Part shown: positions 8,412 to 17,866 of the stretch, piece by piece | Layout of the letters: every line of letters begins with the position of its first letter | Position numbering within the stretch: the stretch's first letter is position 1 | Source of the DNA: Paludibacteraceae bacterium | GTDB taxonomy: Bacteria > Bacteroidota > Bacteroidia > Bacteroidales > Paludibacteraceae | DNA: 29,731 bases | Assembly: GCA_016297215.1 (NCBI GenBank) | Contig: JAEDGZ010000026.1 | Location: 1-29,731, forward strand | Reading direction: 5' to 3' | Program-made: the position numbers and the translations under genes | Notes under the pieces: generated by a model | Databases searched by the model: none | Told to the model about the DNA's origin: nothing | Seen by the model: the letters and a program-made list of their open reading frames with translations, nothing else

Positions 8412-8438
8412 GTTGCCTAACTTGACTTGTTAGGCAAC
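8412..8438 (-). terminator. Intrinsic terminator of the pectin locus
   Basis: GTTGCCTAAC (8412-8421) pairs perfectly with GTTAGGCAAC (8429-8438) around a 7-base loop. On the minus strand the stem is followed directly by TTTTGTTTT. It lies 37 bases beyond the stop codon of the last gene of the locus, so it probably ends the susC-to-8476 transcript. Confidence 0.85.
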
Positions 8439-8475
8439 CCTTTGTTGAGTTATTGTTATTATCTCAAATCGTGTA

Positions 8476-9165
8476 TTACTCCACTACCGTTCCCAGTGCG
8501 TTGTACTTCACGTCACCGCGAACAATAATCATCTGTCCGTTCTCCATTATCTTCGTAGCCTTCGGAGCAACAAATACATTCTCAACAGCAGTCTCCGAGT
8601 CAGCTACAAACTCAATAGCATAGATGTACATTCCGCCATTGCTGCCACTCTCACCTTCGGGCACTTTGCCGAACTGAATCTCAATCTCACCTTCCGACAC
8701 TTTCTCCGAAGTGAAGACGGGGAATATCTTTACATCTCCGTCTATAACAGCATCAACATTATCGTTAAAGGCATGATTCAGTACTTCTACATCGTTCTGT
8801 ATCAATACAATAGCGCGAGTTGCGGAAGAAGAACCCGAGCGAGCGTAAATCTTTACCACACCTGCACTGGGCACATACAATGTCATACCCAACTCTTGCC
8901 CCTCGGTAACAGAAGACATACCGCCGGTTTTCAGGCGATTGGTACTTTGCCACATATCTGCTGTTGAGGTACCAAACTTCGTCTTGTTGGCATCCACTTG
9001 CATTTTGCCATAGCTATTGTCAATAGTCAACTCTACATCGCCTTCGCTAAATGTCTTGCTTGTGCCGAAATTACCTACAGCAATCAATTCCGTGAACTCA
9101 ATGCGTTGTGCACTAACCGTTACCGCAGCCAGCATTGCGGCTGCCAAAAAGAAAATCTTTCTCAT
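8476..9165 (-). CDS. Secreted protein with short C-terminal tail motif, pectin-locus member
   Basis: The 229-residue product begins with a clear Sec signal peptide (MRKIFFLAAAMLAAVTVSAQ). The mature part looks all-beta: alternating hydrophobic and polar strands, an internal LGMTLYVPSAGVVKIYARSG stretch that suggests a sandwich fold, and a closing strand GGMYIYAIEFVAD. The last 30 or so residues, including KIMENGQMIIVRGDVKYNAL, resemble the short tail found on many exported Bacteroidales proteins (NGQxxI, G-x-x-YN). No catalytic motif was recognised; a carbohydrate-binding or surface accessory role is an inference from position. The gene follows the polygalacturonase after 63 bases on the same strand and is closed by the terminator at 8412-8438. 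Confidence 0.75.
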   Translation of the reverse strand: MRKIFFLAAAMLAAVTVSAQRIEFTELIAVGNFGTSKTFSEGDVELTIDNSYGKMQVDANKTKFGTSTADMWQSTNRLKTGGMSSVTEGQELGMTLYVPSAGVVKIYARSGSSSATRAIVLIQNDVEVLNHAFNDNVDAVIDGDVKIFPVFTSEKVSEGEIEIQFGKVPEGESGSNGGMYIYAIEFVADSETAVENVFVAPKATKIMENGQMIIVRGDVKYNALGTVVE

Positions 9166-9228
9166 AATTGTAAATGTATTTAGTTTATTGTATTTTTTTG
9201 TTTCCGTACTTGGGGAGAAGAAGAAGGA

Positions 9229-10722
9229 TTATTCCTCTGCCAGCAGGTCTCTGCCGTTGTAGAGGATGTTCTTGCAGCGCTCCGTCTCGTTGCTGTTTCT
9301 CGCACGAATGGTGCAACCCTTGAAGGTCAAGTTCTCCGCGAATTTCAGCACTAACCCATTCTTCGCATTCAGTATCGTAACATCTTCAAACAACAAGTCA
9401 TGCACAGGCTTTCCTTTCATGCCGGTTATCTCCACCGCCGTCTTCGCACCCACGCAGGTGATGTTCTTGAAGGTGAAATGGCTCCAGTCGGGGAAGAACG
9501 CCTCTTTGTTGTCTTTGTCGGTCGCGCTCACGCCCGCACCCCTATCGGCATAGCCACTCTCGAAATAAATAGCCGCGTCTTTGATGTTCTTCATCACGAT
9601 GTCGCTGCAATAGATATCCTCGCACCAGCCTCCGCGCCCGGGTGCCGACTTCATACGAAGACCTATATCCGTGCCGTCAAACATGCAGTTGCGCACTACC
9701 AGTCGCTGCATGCCGCCGGAGAACTCCGAACCAATCACAAAGCCGCCATGGGCATGATACACCGTGTCGTTCATGATGAGGAAATCCCGCTGCGGACCTG
9801 CCTCCACACCTTTCTGACCTACGCCGCCTTTCATGCAGATACCGTCATCGCCGCAGGCGATATTGCAGTTCACTATCAGTGCCACCTGCACATTGCCCGG
9901 GTCCATGGCATCGCCGTTCTGCGCCCAATGCGGGCAACGGATATTCACCCCGTCAATAATCAGGTTCTGCACACGAGTAGGCACAAGGTGGAACTTCGGC
10001 GAGTTCAGCAACCGTACCCCTTCTATCAGCACGTTCTTCGAGTCGGTGATGTTCACCAAATGCGGACGCATCTTCTCTTGCTTGATGGGGTCGGACGCGA
10101 TATTCGGTACACCTAACTCCTTGTTGAGATTGAACGGATACCATATATTCTTCGTCTTGCCGTTGGGTTTTACCACGCCACCCATCGCCAGCAACTCGTT
10201 CCATTGTTCTTCATCCACCTTCTCCGACTTCACCGGTCGCCAGTAGATACCTTGTCCGTCCAGCGTACCTTGCCCCGTGATAGCGATGTTCTCGCACTTG
10301 CTTGCACGCAGCAGCGCGTAGCACTTCTTGCTTCCGTCGCGCAGCGTGTCCGAAGGTTGCACATAGAGTTCACGATTGGGCGAGAAACGCACCACCGCAC
10401 CCGCATTCAGGTGCAGGTCGATGTTGCTGCGCAACTGAATAGGCCCCGTCAACCAAACACCCTCGGGCACAATCAGATGTCCGCCGCCCTGTTTCTGCAA
10501 GTGTTTGATTGCCTTTGCAAACGCCTCCGTGCACAACGTTTCCCCATCGCCGAAAGCCCCAAACTCCGTCAGCGTAACCGTATAGTCGGGAATCACTACC
10601 GCCTCCACCTGCTCCATCTCAAACGGCAGATTGGTATAGTACTGCTCATACCCCGCTGCCGACAAGGTGGTGCTTACCAACAATGTCAAGCAAGCCAACG
10701 TCCAAATCCGAATGTCCTTCAT
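9229..10722 (-). CDS. Glycoside hydrolase family 28 polygalacturonase
   Basis: This enzyme would hydrolyse alpha-1,4 linkages between galacturonic acid units of pectin, using a right-handed beta-helix fold. The 497-residue product starts with a signal peptide (residues 1 to about 22), then the GH28 amino region FGAFGDGETLCTEAFAKAI. The family active-site motifs are in order: NGDAMDP at 269-275 (the NxD position), GDD at 291-293, HGG at 325-327 (the GHG position) and RMK at 356-358 (the RIK position). All key acidic, histidine and lysine residues are present, so it should be active. Whether it acts as an exo- or endo-enzyme, or on substituted pectins, cannot be told. It starts 7 bases after the pectate lyase gene ends, implying co-transcription. 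Confidence 0.93.
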   Translation of the reverse strand: MKDIRIWTLACLTLLVSTTLSAAGYEQYYTNLPFEMEQVEAVVIPDYTVTLTEFGAFGDGETLCTEAFAKAIKHLQKQGGGHLIVPEGVWLTGPIQLRSNIDLHLNAGAVVRFSPNRELYVQPSDTLRDGSKKCYALLRASKCENIAITGQGTLDGQGIYWRPVKSEKVDEEQWNELLAMGGVVKPNGKTKNIWYPFNLNKELGVPNIASDPIKQEKMRPHLVNITDSKNVLIEGVRLLNSPKFHLVPTRVQNLIIDGVNIRCPHWAQNGDAMDPGNVQVALIVNCNIACGDDGICMKGGVGQKGVEAGPQRDFLIMNDTVYHAHGGFVIGSEFSGGMQRLVVRNCMFDGTDIGLRMKSAPGRGGWCEDIYCSDIVMKNIKDAAIYFESGYADRGAGVSATDKDNKEAFFPDWSHFTFKNITCVGAKTAVEITGMKGKPVHDLLFEDVTILNAKNGLVLKFAENLTFKGCTIRARNSNETERCKNILYNGRDLLAEE

Positions 10723-10729
10723 AATAGTA

Positions 10730-12169
10730 TCAATATAAGTGTTTTACAATGTCGTTCAAATAAACATCCAAGTTGCTATACCCGCTCACCAGCGTCTCCG
10801 TTTTGCCGTCTGCATTCGACAGCGGGTTCAGTCCGTGCGCTTCTTCCCACGCATCGGGTATGCCGTCTCGGTCTGTATCTTTCTGCGCTTCTCCTGTTTG
10901 CAGCGCGGGCCAACCACCTGCGTCCGCCTGGGTATCAATCAGTCCGCCCGTAGAGCCGTTAGACCCTTTGCAGGTAGCCGTCCCTGTACGCACTTCTTCG
11001 GCAATACGTGTGTCTATCGCGTCGCGGTGGAGCGAGCAACCTGCCTTTGCCAGCACGGTCTCGAAGGCTTGCTCCGCACTCTCCTCCGTGCTCAGCAGGG
11101 TCAGTCCCTCCGTCCAACGCACAACGGCTTTCACTGCCTCTGTCTGCACCGTACTCCCCTGCCAGTTGTCGGCAGTTACCTTTTCAGAACCGTGCATGTA
11201 GTTCCCTTGCAGATAGAACTTCGCGGGTACTACCGTTCCTTTCTCCGCGCAATAACCGCAACTCACCGTCGGGTCAAGCAGTCGCTCTTTCTTCGAGGTC
11301 GCAGGACCGGGCTTGTAGTAGTTGTTCACCATGTTGATTTGCCGTGCCTGGTTCACGCCCTCGCCGCCGTAGGTGGAGTTGCCGCCCCAGTTGTACACCA
11401 CGTTGTTCACATAGTCAATCGGTCCGAAGCATGTCTGATTCACATAGTAATGGTCAAACCGCGGGTTACGCGAGTCGTGATGCGCCAGCAGGTTATGGTG
11501 GAACGTAGCATTCGTGCCGCCCCATATCCCGCCGTAGCCGTGCCTGCCCTTGCCGTGTACCGAGTTGCGCAAAGACTCCGTGATAAAGCAGTATTGCAGC
11601 GTGAAGTCCGTATTGCCGTAGCACGACACACACTCATCCGTGCTCCACGAGAACGAGCAGTGGTCTATCACCACGTTCCGTGCGTCATACACCGATAGCG
11701 CATCGCCTTCTACTTTCGCCTCGTCGCCCATGCGGAAACGCAGGAATCGGATAATCACATTGCTTGCGCCCTTCACGCACACGGGGTAGCCCGCGATACA
11801 AATCCCGTCCCCGGGTGCCGACTGCCCCGCAATCGTCAGGTTGCCGTTACGGATATCCAATTCTTTTTGCAAGTGTATCGTGCCCGAGACGGTAAAGAGA
11901 ATGGTGCGTGCCCCGCCGGCTTCCACCGCGGCACGAAGTGTACCCGACTCGGGTTTGTTGTCTTCGGGATTGATGGCATCCTCCAATGTGGAGACAACAT
12001 ATACCGTGCCGCCCTTGCCGCCGGTAGTGCCCTTGCCGCCGCCTTGAATCCATTGGCATGCCTTAGCCAACGTGCTATCAACATGCGGCTCGTTCACTTC
12101 CGTCACGCCGCCACATGCCGTCAGAACAACCAGCAATAGAGATACTATACCCATTTCCCGTTTTTTCAT
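10730..12169 (-). CDS. Pectate lyase, polysaccharide lyase family 1 type
   Basis: The product should cleave polygalacturonate by beta-elimination. The start is taken at the ATG at 12169 (MKKREMGIVSLLL), 11 bases after susD ends. An in-frame ATG 33 bases earlier would overlap susD and spoil the signal peptide. The resulting protein of 479 residues has a lipoprotein signal, LLLVVLTAC, so it is probably anchored to a membrane. The beta-helix core contains the PL1 hallmarks VIIRFLRFRMGD, VVIDHCSFSWSTDE and HHDSRNPRFD, where the arginine of RNPR is the expected catalytic base. Near the end, DTDRDGIPDAWEEAHGLNP is a calcium-binding, EF-hand-like segment seen on many Bacteroidales lyases. It lies between susD and the GH28 gene. 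Confidence 0.9.
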   Translation of the reverse strand: MKKREMGIVSLLLVVLTACGGVTEVNEPHVDSTLAKACQWIQGGGKGTTGGKGGTVYVVSTLEDAINPEDNKPESGTLRAAVEAGGARTILFTVSGTIHLQKELDIRNGNLTIAGQSAPGDGICIAGYPVCVKGASNVIIRFLRFRMGDEAKVEGDALSVYDARNVVIDHCSFSWSTDECVSCYGNTDFTLQYCFITESLRNSVHGKGRHGYGGIWGGTNATFHHNLLAHHDSRNPRFDHYYVNQTCFGPIDYVNNVVYNWGGNSTYGGEGVNQARQINMVNNYYKPGPATSKKERLLDPTVSCGYCAEKGTVVPAKFYLQGNYMHGSEKVTADNWQGSTVQTEAVKAVVRWTEGLTLLSTEESAEQAFETVLAKAGCSLHRDAIDTRIAEEVRTGTATCKGSNGSTGGLIDTQADAGGWPALQTGEAQKDTDRDGIPDAWEEAHGLNPLSNADGKTETLVSGYSNLDVYLNDIVKHLY

Positions 12170-12180
12170 CTTGCCTTCAA

Positions 12181-14136
12181 TCAATAGCCGTAGTTGTTCC
12201 AAAGTGTACCATTAGAGGTAGCGACAACATCTTTGAAGATAGGCCAGTATTGGCGGCTCTCCAACTGTTCCTCCGAGGTATAGATAGGATATTGGCTTGC
12301 TCCCAACACGTATCCCTTGGAGTCGCTGTTGAAGATATCCTTTGCCTGCCAACCGTTCTCTTTGGTGGCGTAAACGGGGCGAGTGGTCTCACCTACCGCC
12401 AAACCATACACGCTGTCCATCTTCCAACCGCCATTAGGTCCGAGAGTGGCATCGAAAGTATATTTGTAGAAAATCGTATCGCCGATATTCATCTGGTGGC
12501 GCGTCCCGTCTGCTGCCATTTGACGGATGTATTGCTCCGTCTCCATCATCTTCTTTTTCAGGCACCCCCAGCGCATTAGGTCGTACTTGCGCACATACTC
12601 GCCGCACAACTCAAACGCACGCTCCTGCATTATCGTCTCCATATCAAGCGCTACCTTGGGAGCAACGCCCGCACGCGTACGCACCTTGTTGAATTGTGCC
12701 AGCGGGTCCAGACCGGTATTGTTGGCAGGTACATCGCCGCCTACACCGCCAATAGCCGCCTCGGCAAACATCAGCAATACATCTGCATAGCGCAGCACAG
12801 GGAAATCCACACCATCGTCCGTGCTCGTGTGCTCACGTCCGCCCATCCATTCATAGCGATACTTGCCTAAGTAGAAGTTGTTTGCTTGCGTATGCTTCTG
12901 ATACAGACGCGGAGCCTGCGGGTCAATACCAGGGAAGAGGTCCATACGCGTGGTGTCATCACTGCTCTCGCCGCTACCGTTGTCATACATCCATTGTCCC
13001 AAGAAATAGGTTACCTCGCGACGCTTGTCGTTCTTGTCAAACGCATACACCAACTTCGGCGACACGCACACATTGCCTCCCGAAGAGCCACCGCCATAGC
13101 CGTGCAGATGACCCGGCAACACACTCTGCATATCCGTTGAAATCTTTGGCGAGTTGTAGTTCATTATCTGCCCACGGGCACCATCGGCAAAAGGCATCAC
13201 CCAAATATGCTCCATCTCCTTATACGAAGTATTGTCCGAGCATATCTGTTGGAAAGGTTCTGCAAAGTTATCTGCCAGTTTGTAGTCCTCATTCTTAATA
13301 ATCTCTGCGCAAGCCTCCAATGCTTCTTGATACACCTGTTTACGCAGTTCGGCATCCTCAATGTTAAAACGTACAGAATAACCGTTAGGGTCATTCAGCG
13401 TGGTCGGACGTACAGCCTTGCCGGCATACATCAGGTCTGCACGAGCCAAGAGTGCCAATGCCGCCGCTTTGTTAGCACGACCTACATGGTTATTGGCTTT
13501 ACCCGGGCACTCCGGCGACCAAGGCAAAAACTCCGCCGCTTTCAGCAAATCAATACGCAGTTGCTCGAAAATCACATTGCGGTCGGTCTTGGGAGTGTTC
13601 ACGCCCTCGTCATCGCTCGCCAAAGAGGTGAAGCGTGCAGGCACATCGCCCCACATCTTCACTTGCTCCAGATAAGCAAACGAGCGGAGGAAATACGCCT
13701 CGCCCAAAAAGTAGCGCATCTTCTCGTTATTGGCAGGGTCGCCGTATTCTTCAATACCCTCAATGATATTGTTGCAGCGCTCTACCATCGAGTTGAGATA
13801 ATACCAAATGGACTTCTTACCGTTGGCTACTTTCCCGTTGGCTGTTGTTATGCCGTACAATACCACCTGCTGGTTTTGTACATCCGAACTCGTGGAGAAG
13901 GTGGACCACTCTATATCCGTATTCAGACCGGCAAAGCCGCACCCGATACGGTTACGATACGAGTCGTTCTCGCCAAACAACTCATACACGCCGTAAATAG
14001 CCATCTCTGTGCGCTCCTCGTTAGAGAAAACGGTTTTCTTATCCAATGTGGATGGCGAGTTGGTGTCGAAGAAGTCGGAGCAACCGGCGAACACCATCGC
14101 CGCCAATCCCATCACTATATATTTTGTTGCTTTCAT
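12181..14136 (-). CDS. susD: SusD/RagB family outer-membrane glycan-binding lipoprotein
   Basis: SusD-like proteins form the extracellular lid on a SusC transporter and bind oligosaccharides. The 651-residue product has a lipobox VFAGC after a short signal peptide, followed by the aspartate-rich start CSDFFDTNSPSTLDKK. The amino-terminal TPR-like SusD fold includes YFLGEAYFLRSFAYLEQVKMWGD. The carboxyl RagB/SusD domain includes FPVLRYADVLLMFAEA, a strong family signature. It begins 32 bases after susC ends and is followed by the pectate lyase, so its ligand is probably a pectin fragment. The gene symbol indicates family membership, not orthology to the starch protein. Confidence 0.95.
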   Translation of the reverse strand: MKATKYIVMGLAAMVFAGCSDFFDTNSPSTLDKKTVFSNEERTEMAIYGVYELFGENDSYRNRIGCGFAGLNTDIEWSTFSTSSDVQNQQVVLYGITTANGKVANGKKSIWYYLNSMVERCNNIIEGIEEYGDPANNEKMRYFLGEAYFLRSFAYLEQVKMWGDVPARFTSLASDDEGVNTPKTDRNVIFEQLRIDLLKAAEFLPWSPECPGKANNHVGRANKAAALALLARADLMYAGKAVRPTTLNDPNGYSVRFNIEDAELRKQVYQEALEACAEIIKNEDYKLADNFAEPFQQICSDNTSYKEMEHIWVMPFADGARGQIMNYNSPKISTDMQSVLPGHLHGYGGGSSGGNVCVSPKLVYAFDKNDKRREVTYFLGQWMYDNGSGESSDDTTRMDLFPGIDPQAPRLYQKHTQANNFYLGKYRYEWMGGREHTSTDDGVDFPVLRYADVLLMFAEAAIGGVGGDVPANNTGLDPLAQFNKVRTRAGVAPKVALDMETIMQERAFELCGEYVRKYDLMRWGCLKKKMMETEQYIRQMAADGTRHQMNIGDTIFYKYTFDATLGPNGGWKMDSVYGLAVGETTRPVYATKENGWQAKDIFNSDSKGYVLGASQYPIYTSEEQLESRQYWPIFKDVVATSNGTLWNNYGY

Positions 14137-14168
14137 AATGCTATTGTTGTTTCTAAATAGGTTACTGT

Positions 14169-17100
14169 TTACTCAAACGACAAGTTAATACCGAAGTTGA
14201 ATGTGCGGCTCTTGGGGAACGGCGCAAAGTCCATACCCGTAGCCAACGGATTCAGTTTAGAGCGGGTATCCACCTCAGGGTCAGCGCCCGAGTACTTGGT
14301 AGCGCAGAAGAGGTTGCTTGCCGAGAAGAAGATACGGCACTGCGAGATGTGCGCTTTCTTTATCCATTGGTGCGAGAGGCTGTAACCCACCGTGAGCGAA
14401 CTCAACCGCAAGTAACTGCCGTCCTCCACAAACTTATCCGTCAGCACCGTGTTAGTTACTGTCGGGTTGGCTACCGTTGCACCGGCATTCGCCGCGTCTA
14501 AAGCGGCTGCCATTGCTTGATAATCTTCTCCGCTAATCACGTTGCTCTTATAGGTGTAACCGTCAGCGGGACGGAAGTTGCCATTGGCATCAAACAGAGA
14601 ATAGCGTTGCCCGTATCTGTTGCTTGCCAGCAGGTTGCGGTGGTCTGTAGAAGAACATACCATAGTATAGTCGAGTGCGGTCATATTTACCACATCGTTG
14701 CCAATCGAATACGTAAAGTTGGCTGCCAAATCAACCTTACCCCATTTATCGCTGCCGATATGGAAACCTACGTTGAAACCGCCGTTTACTATGGGCATCG
14801 TGTTACCAATCTTCACCATATCGTTAGCATCAATCACGCCGTCTTCATTGGTATCCACAATCTTCACCATACCGGGGTATGCCCCTCCCAGAGGGGTGCT
14901 TATCTTATTGCCATTCTCATCATACCAGCCATACTTAGTGGGAGCACTTGACTTATTGAACGAAGCGAAATCGCTCGCTGTGTACCATCCGTCGGTCTTA
15001 TAGCCCCATACGTCGCCAATCATCGACCCGGGGGTCAGTTTGTACTCATACGCTTGCGAATAATAGGAAGAGAAGCACTGTCCGCTCACCAAGTACTCAT
15101 CCATACCGCCCAAGTCCGCTACGGTGTTGTGGTTGTACGAGATATTGGCATCTACGGTCAAGCCGTAACTCAAATTCTTCGACTTGTGGTCCAATATCAC
15201 GCCGCGGATAGAGAACTCCACGCCCTTGTTATCGGTCGAACCGATGTTGCGGAACTGATAGTCATATCCTCCGGCTGCCAAACTATATCGCAGAATCAGG
15301 TCTTTCGTCGTGTTCCAATAGAGGTCTAACGCGCCCGACAAACGCTCGTTGAAGAATCCGTAATCAATACCGAAATCGCGTGTTACCGTCGTTTCCCATT
15401 TCAGGTTGCTGTTCGCTGCTATCTTCGAACTGCCGCCGTCCGTCAGGATATTACCCATATCTTGCATATACGCATTCTGCGAAGCACGATAGTCGAAATA
15501 GAGGTACCCTAAATCTACGTTGTTGTTACCCACCGTACCATACGACAGACGGAACTTAAAGTTGGACATCACGTCCTGTGCCGGCTCCATCCAACTCTCG
15601 TCTATCATACGCCATGCAATCGCCACCGAGGGGAAATAGCCCCACTGATTGCCCTTGGCAAACTTCGTGGAAGCATCCGCACGGAACGTACCGGTGATGT
15701 AGTAGCGTCCCATGTAGTTGTAGTTCGCACGCGCAAAGAAAGACAAGATGTTGTCCGTCGGATTCACGTAGTTGTTGATGGAGGAAGTCTTCGCGAGACC
15801 CAACATGTTCACGCACTCCTCACCGCTCATCGTGGGGTCGAAGCCGTAACCGTAGGTCGTGCGGAGGAAACCGTTGTTGATGGTCTGCTCTTCACCAATC
15901 AACAGCGAGAAATCGTGGGCGTTATCCACAAACTTCTGTGCATACTCAAACGTGTTGGTCTCTTTCAAACGCGAACTGTATTGGTCGGTGCTCATGATAT
16001 GCCCCAGTCCTTGCGAACCGGAGAAGGCGTTGCCATCGCCCGTGCGGGCAAACGAGGTGGTCGCACCATAGTAGCGGTCTTGCAGAATATCACGGCTCTC
16101 ATAGCCCAACTCTGCACGCAACTTGAAGTGCTTCAAGAACTTATACTCTACATAACCGCCCAAGGTCAACTTGTTGTCCCGTTTCTGCTTCCAGTTGTCG
16201 TCTATCGCGATAATCGGGTTGTACAGGTTACCCATATCCGTGTCGTCTTCCAAATCCGCAAGACGCACTTCCACACCATGCAACGGCACGAAACTCGTAG
16301 CGTTACGCAGACGGCTCTCGCCCTTCGAACCACTGTCCTCCGCGGGGTTGGTTCCCGCACCCAGCACATTGGTGTTCGAGTAGCGAACGGTAGCAGAGAT
16401 GGTCAGTCCCTTAATCGGCTGGAACTTCGTTTTCAGCGACAGGTTGTTGCGGCTGTAGTTCGACCCGTACATCACACTCTCATCGTCGATACGGTTGTAC
16501 GAGAAGTTGAACGTAGCCGCCTTGATACCGCCCGACACCGAGATGTTGTGATTCGAGTTCAAGTGATTGCCACCGAATGTTACATCCTGCCAATCGTCTT
16601 GTCCCTGCTCGTTCCAATAGTCAATAATCTGCGGCAGAGTCCATGAATGCGTCTTCTCCGATACATTAGTGGTCGGGTCGTAGTACTTGTAGAAATCGCT
16701 GAACATCTTCTCATCGCTGCCGCGGTTTGCCATGTAAGCATACTCATACTGCATGCGCAGATAGTCCTCGTTGTCCATCATGTCGTATTTCTTCGCCACA
16801 GTACGCCAGCCCATATAGCCCGTGTAGTCAAGGCGTATCTGCATCTTGTCGCCGTCGGTCTTCACGTCTTTCGTCGTGATGATGATAACGCCGTTCGCAC
16901 CCTGCGCACCGTAGATAGCCGTTGCCGCCGCGTCTTTCAACACGTCCATCGACTCAATATCGCTGTTGGGAATATCCGCAATGCTCGACACGGGCATACC
17001 GTCCACGATATACAGCGGCTCGCTCGATTGCGTCAACGATGTTCCGCCGCGCACACGAATCTTCACGTCCGCATCGGGGCTACCCTCCGTGGTCGTTACG

Positions 17101-17552
17101 CTCACACCCGCCAACTTACCTTGCAGCGCCTCTGCCGCAGAGGTAACGGGGATATCTTTCAACTGGTCTGCGCCCACGCTTGCCACCGAGGTTACCAAGT
17201 CGCGTTTCTTCGTGGTTCCGTAACCCGTCACCACCACTTCCTCCAACACCTCGGAGTTCTCTTTCAGCACCACGTTAATCACATTGCCCGTGATTGCCAC
17301 CTCCTCGGTCTGCAAACCGATGTACGAGAACACCAGCACCTTGGCGTCATCGGGCACATCGAGCACGTAGTTACCGTCAAAATCCGTTACCGTACCAATC
17401 GTGGTACCTTTCACCATAACCGAAGCGGAGATGATGGTCTCCCCCGTCTGGTCTGTCACCGTTCCACTGATAGTACGAGCAGACACTGCAACTCCGCAGA
17501 AGAGTAGCAGCGACAACACTACCGAGCGAAACACGCTGGAATTAAGTTTCAT
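14169..17552 (-). CDS. susC: SusC/RagA family TonB-dependent outer-membrane transporter
   Basis: This is the import channel of the pectin locus. The 1127-residue product has a signal peptide ending near SVSARTISG (residue 25 or so). It is followed by a carboxypeptidase-regulatory-like domain (GTVTDQTGETIISASVMVKG to about residue 110). The plug domain opens with EEVVVTGYGTTKKRDL and carries the SusC signature SEPLYIVDGMPV, and a long 22-strand barrel ends in TFNFGINLSFE. It is the first gene of the operon, with a purine-rich leader of about 170 bases. No amino-terminal extension for an anti-sigma-factor switch is present, so control probably comes from a regulator outside this window. Confidence 0.96.
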   Translation of the reverse strand: MKLNSSVFRSVVLSLLLFCGVAVSARTISGTVTDQTGETIISASVMVKGTTIGTVTDFDGNYVLDVPDDAKVLVFSYIGLQTEEVAITGNVINVVLKENSEVLEEVVVTGYGTTKKRDLVTSVASVGADQLKDIPVTSAAEALQGKLAGVSVTTTEGSPDADVKIRVRGGTSLTQSSEPLYIVDGMPVSSIADIPNSDIESMDVLKDAAATAIYGAQGANGVIIITTKDVKTDGDKMQIRLDYTGYMGWRTVAKKYDMMDNEDYLRMQYEYAYMANRGSDEKMFSDFYKYYDPTTNVSEKTHSWTLPQIIDYWNEQGQDDWQDVTFGGNHLNSNHNISVSGGIKAATFNFSYNRIDDESVMYGSNYSRNNLSLKTKFQPIKGLTISATVRYSNTNVLGAGTNPAEDSGSKGESRLRNATSFVPLHGVEVRLADLEDDTDMGNLYNPIIAIDDNWKQKRDNKLTLGGYVEYKFLKHFKLRAELGYESRDILQDRYYGATTSFARTGDGNAFSGSQGLGHIMSTDQYSSRLKETNTFEYAQKFVDNAHDFSLLIGEEQTINNGFLRTTYGYGFDPTMSGEECVNMLGLAKTSSINNYVNPTDNILSFFARANYNYMGRYYITGTFRADASTKFAKGNQWGYFPSVAIAWRMIDESWMEPAQDVMSNFKFRLSYGTVGNNNVDLGYLYFDYRASQNAYMQDMGNILTDGGSSKIAANSNLKWETTVTRDFGIDYGFFNERLSGALDLYWNTTKDLILRYSLAAGGYDYQFRNIGSTDNKGVEFSIRGVILDHKSKNLSYGLTVDANISYNHNTVADLGGMDEYLVSGQCFSSYYSQAYEYKLTPGSMIGDVWGYKTDGWYTASDFASFNKSSAPTKYGWYDENGNKISTPLGGAYPGMVKIVDTNEDGVIDANDMVKIGNTMPIVNGGFNVGFHIGSDKWGKVDLAANFTYSIGNDVVNMTALDYTMVCSSTDHRNLLASNRYGQRYSLFDANGNFRPADGYTYKSNVISGEDYQAMAAALDAANAGATVANPTVTNTVLTDKFVEDGSYLRLSSLTVGYSLSHQWIKKAHISQCRIFFSASNLFCATKYSGADPEVDTRSKLNPLATGMDFAPFPKSRTFNFGINLSFE

Positions 17553-17760
17553 AAAGAAATATCTTGTTTTTAATGTTATTAGTTTTCAAGGTTAATGCTT
17601 GCCCGTTCTCGAACTCCTCACGATTACCCTTCTCCTATATGCCTCCCCCAATCTGTTTTTTTTCAATCCTCCCACCTACCCTTTTCAAAGCCCTTCTCGT
17701 CTACACCTTCTCAAACCGCGTGCAAAGATACGGCTTTTCAGGCGTGAAAGCGTGGAAAAA
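17553..17760 (-). promoter_or_regulatory. Leader and probable promoter of the pectin locus
   Basis: On the minus strand TATCTTTG (17730-17723) matches the -7 box TAnnTTTG and is followed by the usual GCA. No good TTTG lies 19-21 bases upstream, so the -33 box is weak; this could reflect a need for an activator. The leader of about 165 bases to the susC ATG is rich in purines and contains no ORF. Confidence 0.5.
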
Positions 17761-17764
17761 TTGA

Positions 17765-17806
17765 CAAAAAAATAGCACAATTTCCTATCAGATAAGAAAT
17801 TGTGCT
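17765..17806 (-). terminator. Intrinsic terminator downstream of topB
   Basis: AGCACAATTTC (17774-17784) pairs perfectly with GAAATTGTGCT (17796-17806). The loop can add three more pairs (TAT with ATA). On the minus strand the stem is followed by ATTTTTTTGTC. It lies about 60 bases beyond the topB stop codon and separates topB from the pectin locus promoter. Confidence 0.88.
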
Positions 17807-17866
17807 TTCTGCTATATTTAGAATTTATAGTTTTTCTATGATTTCTAGTCTTTCTATTCCCTCTAC

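Noticed and set aside
10739..11698. Long plus-strand frames across the pectate lyase, GH28, SusD and SusC genes
   Set aside because: All lie antisense to genes with clear family motifs and show no motifs of their own.
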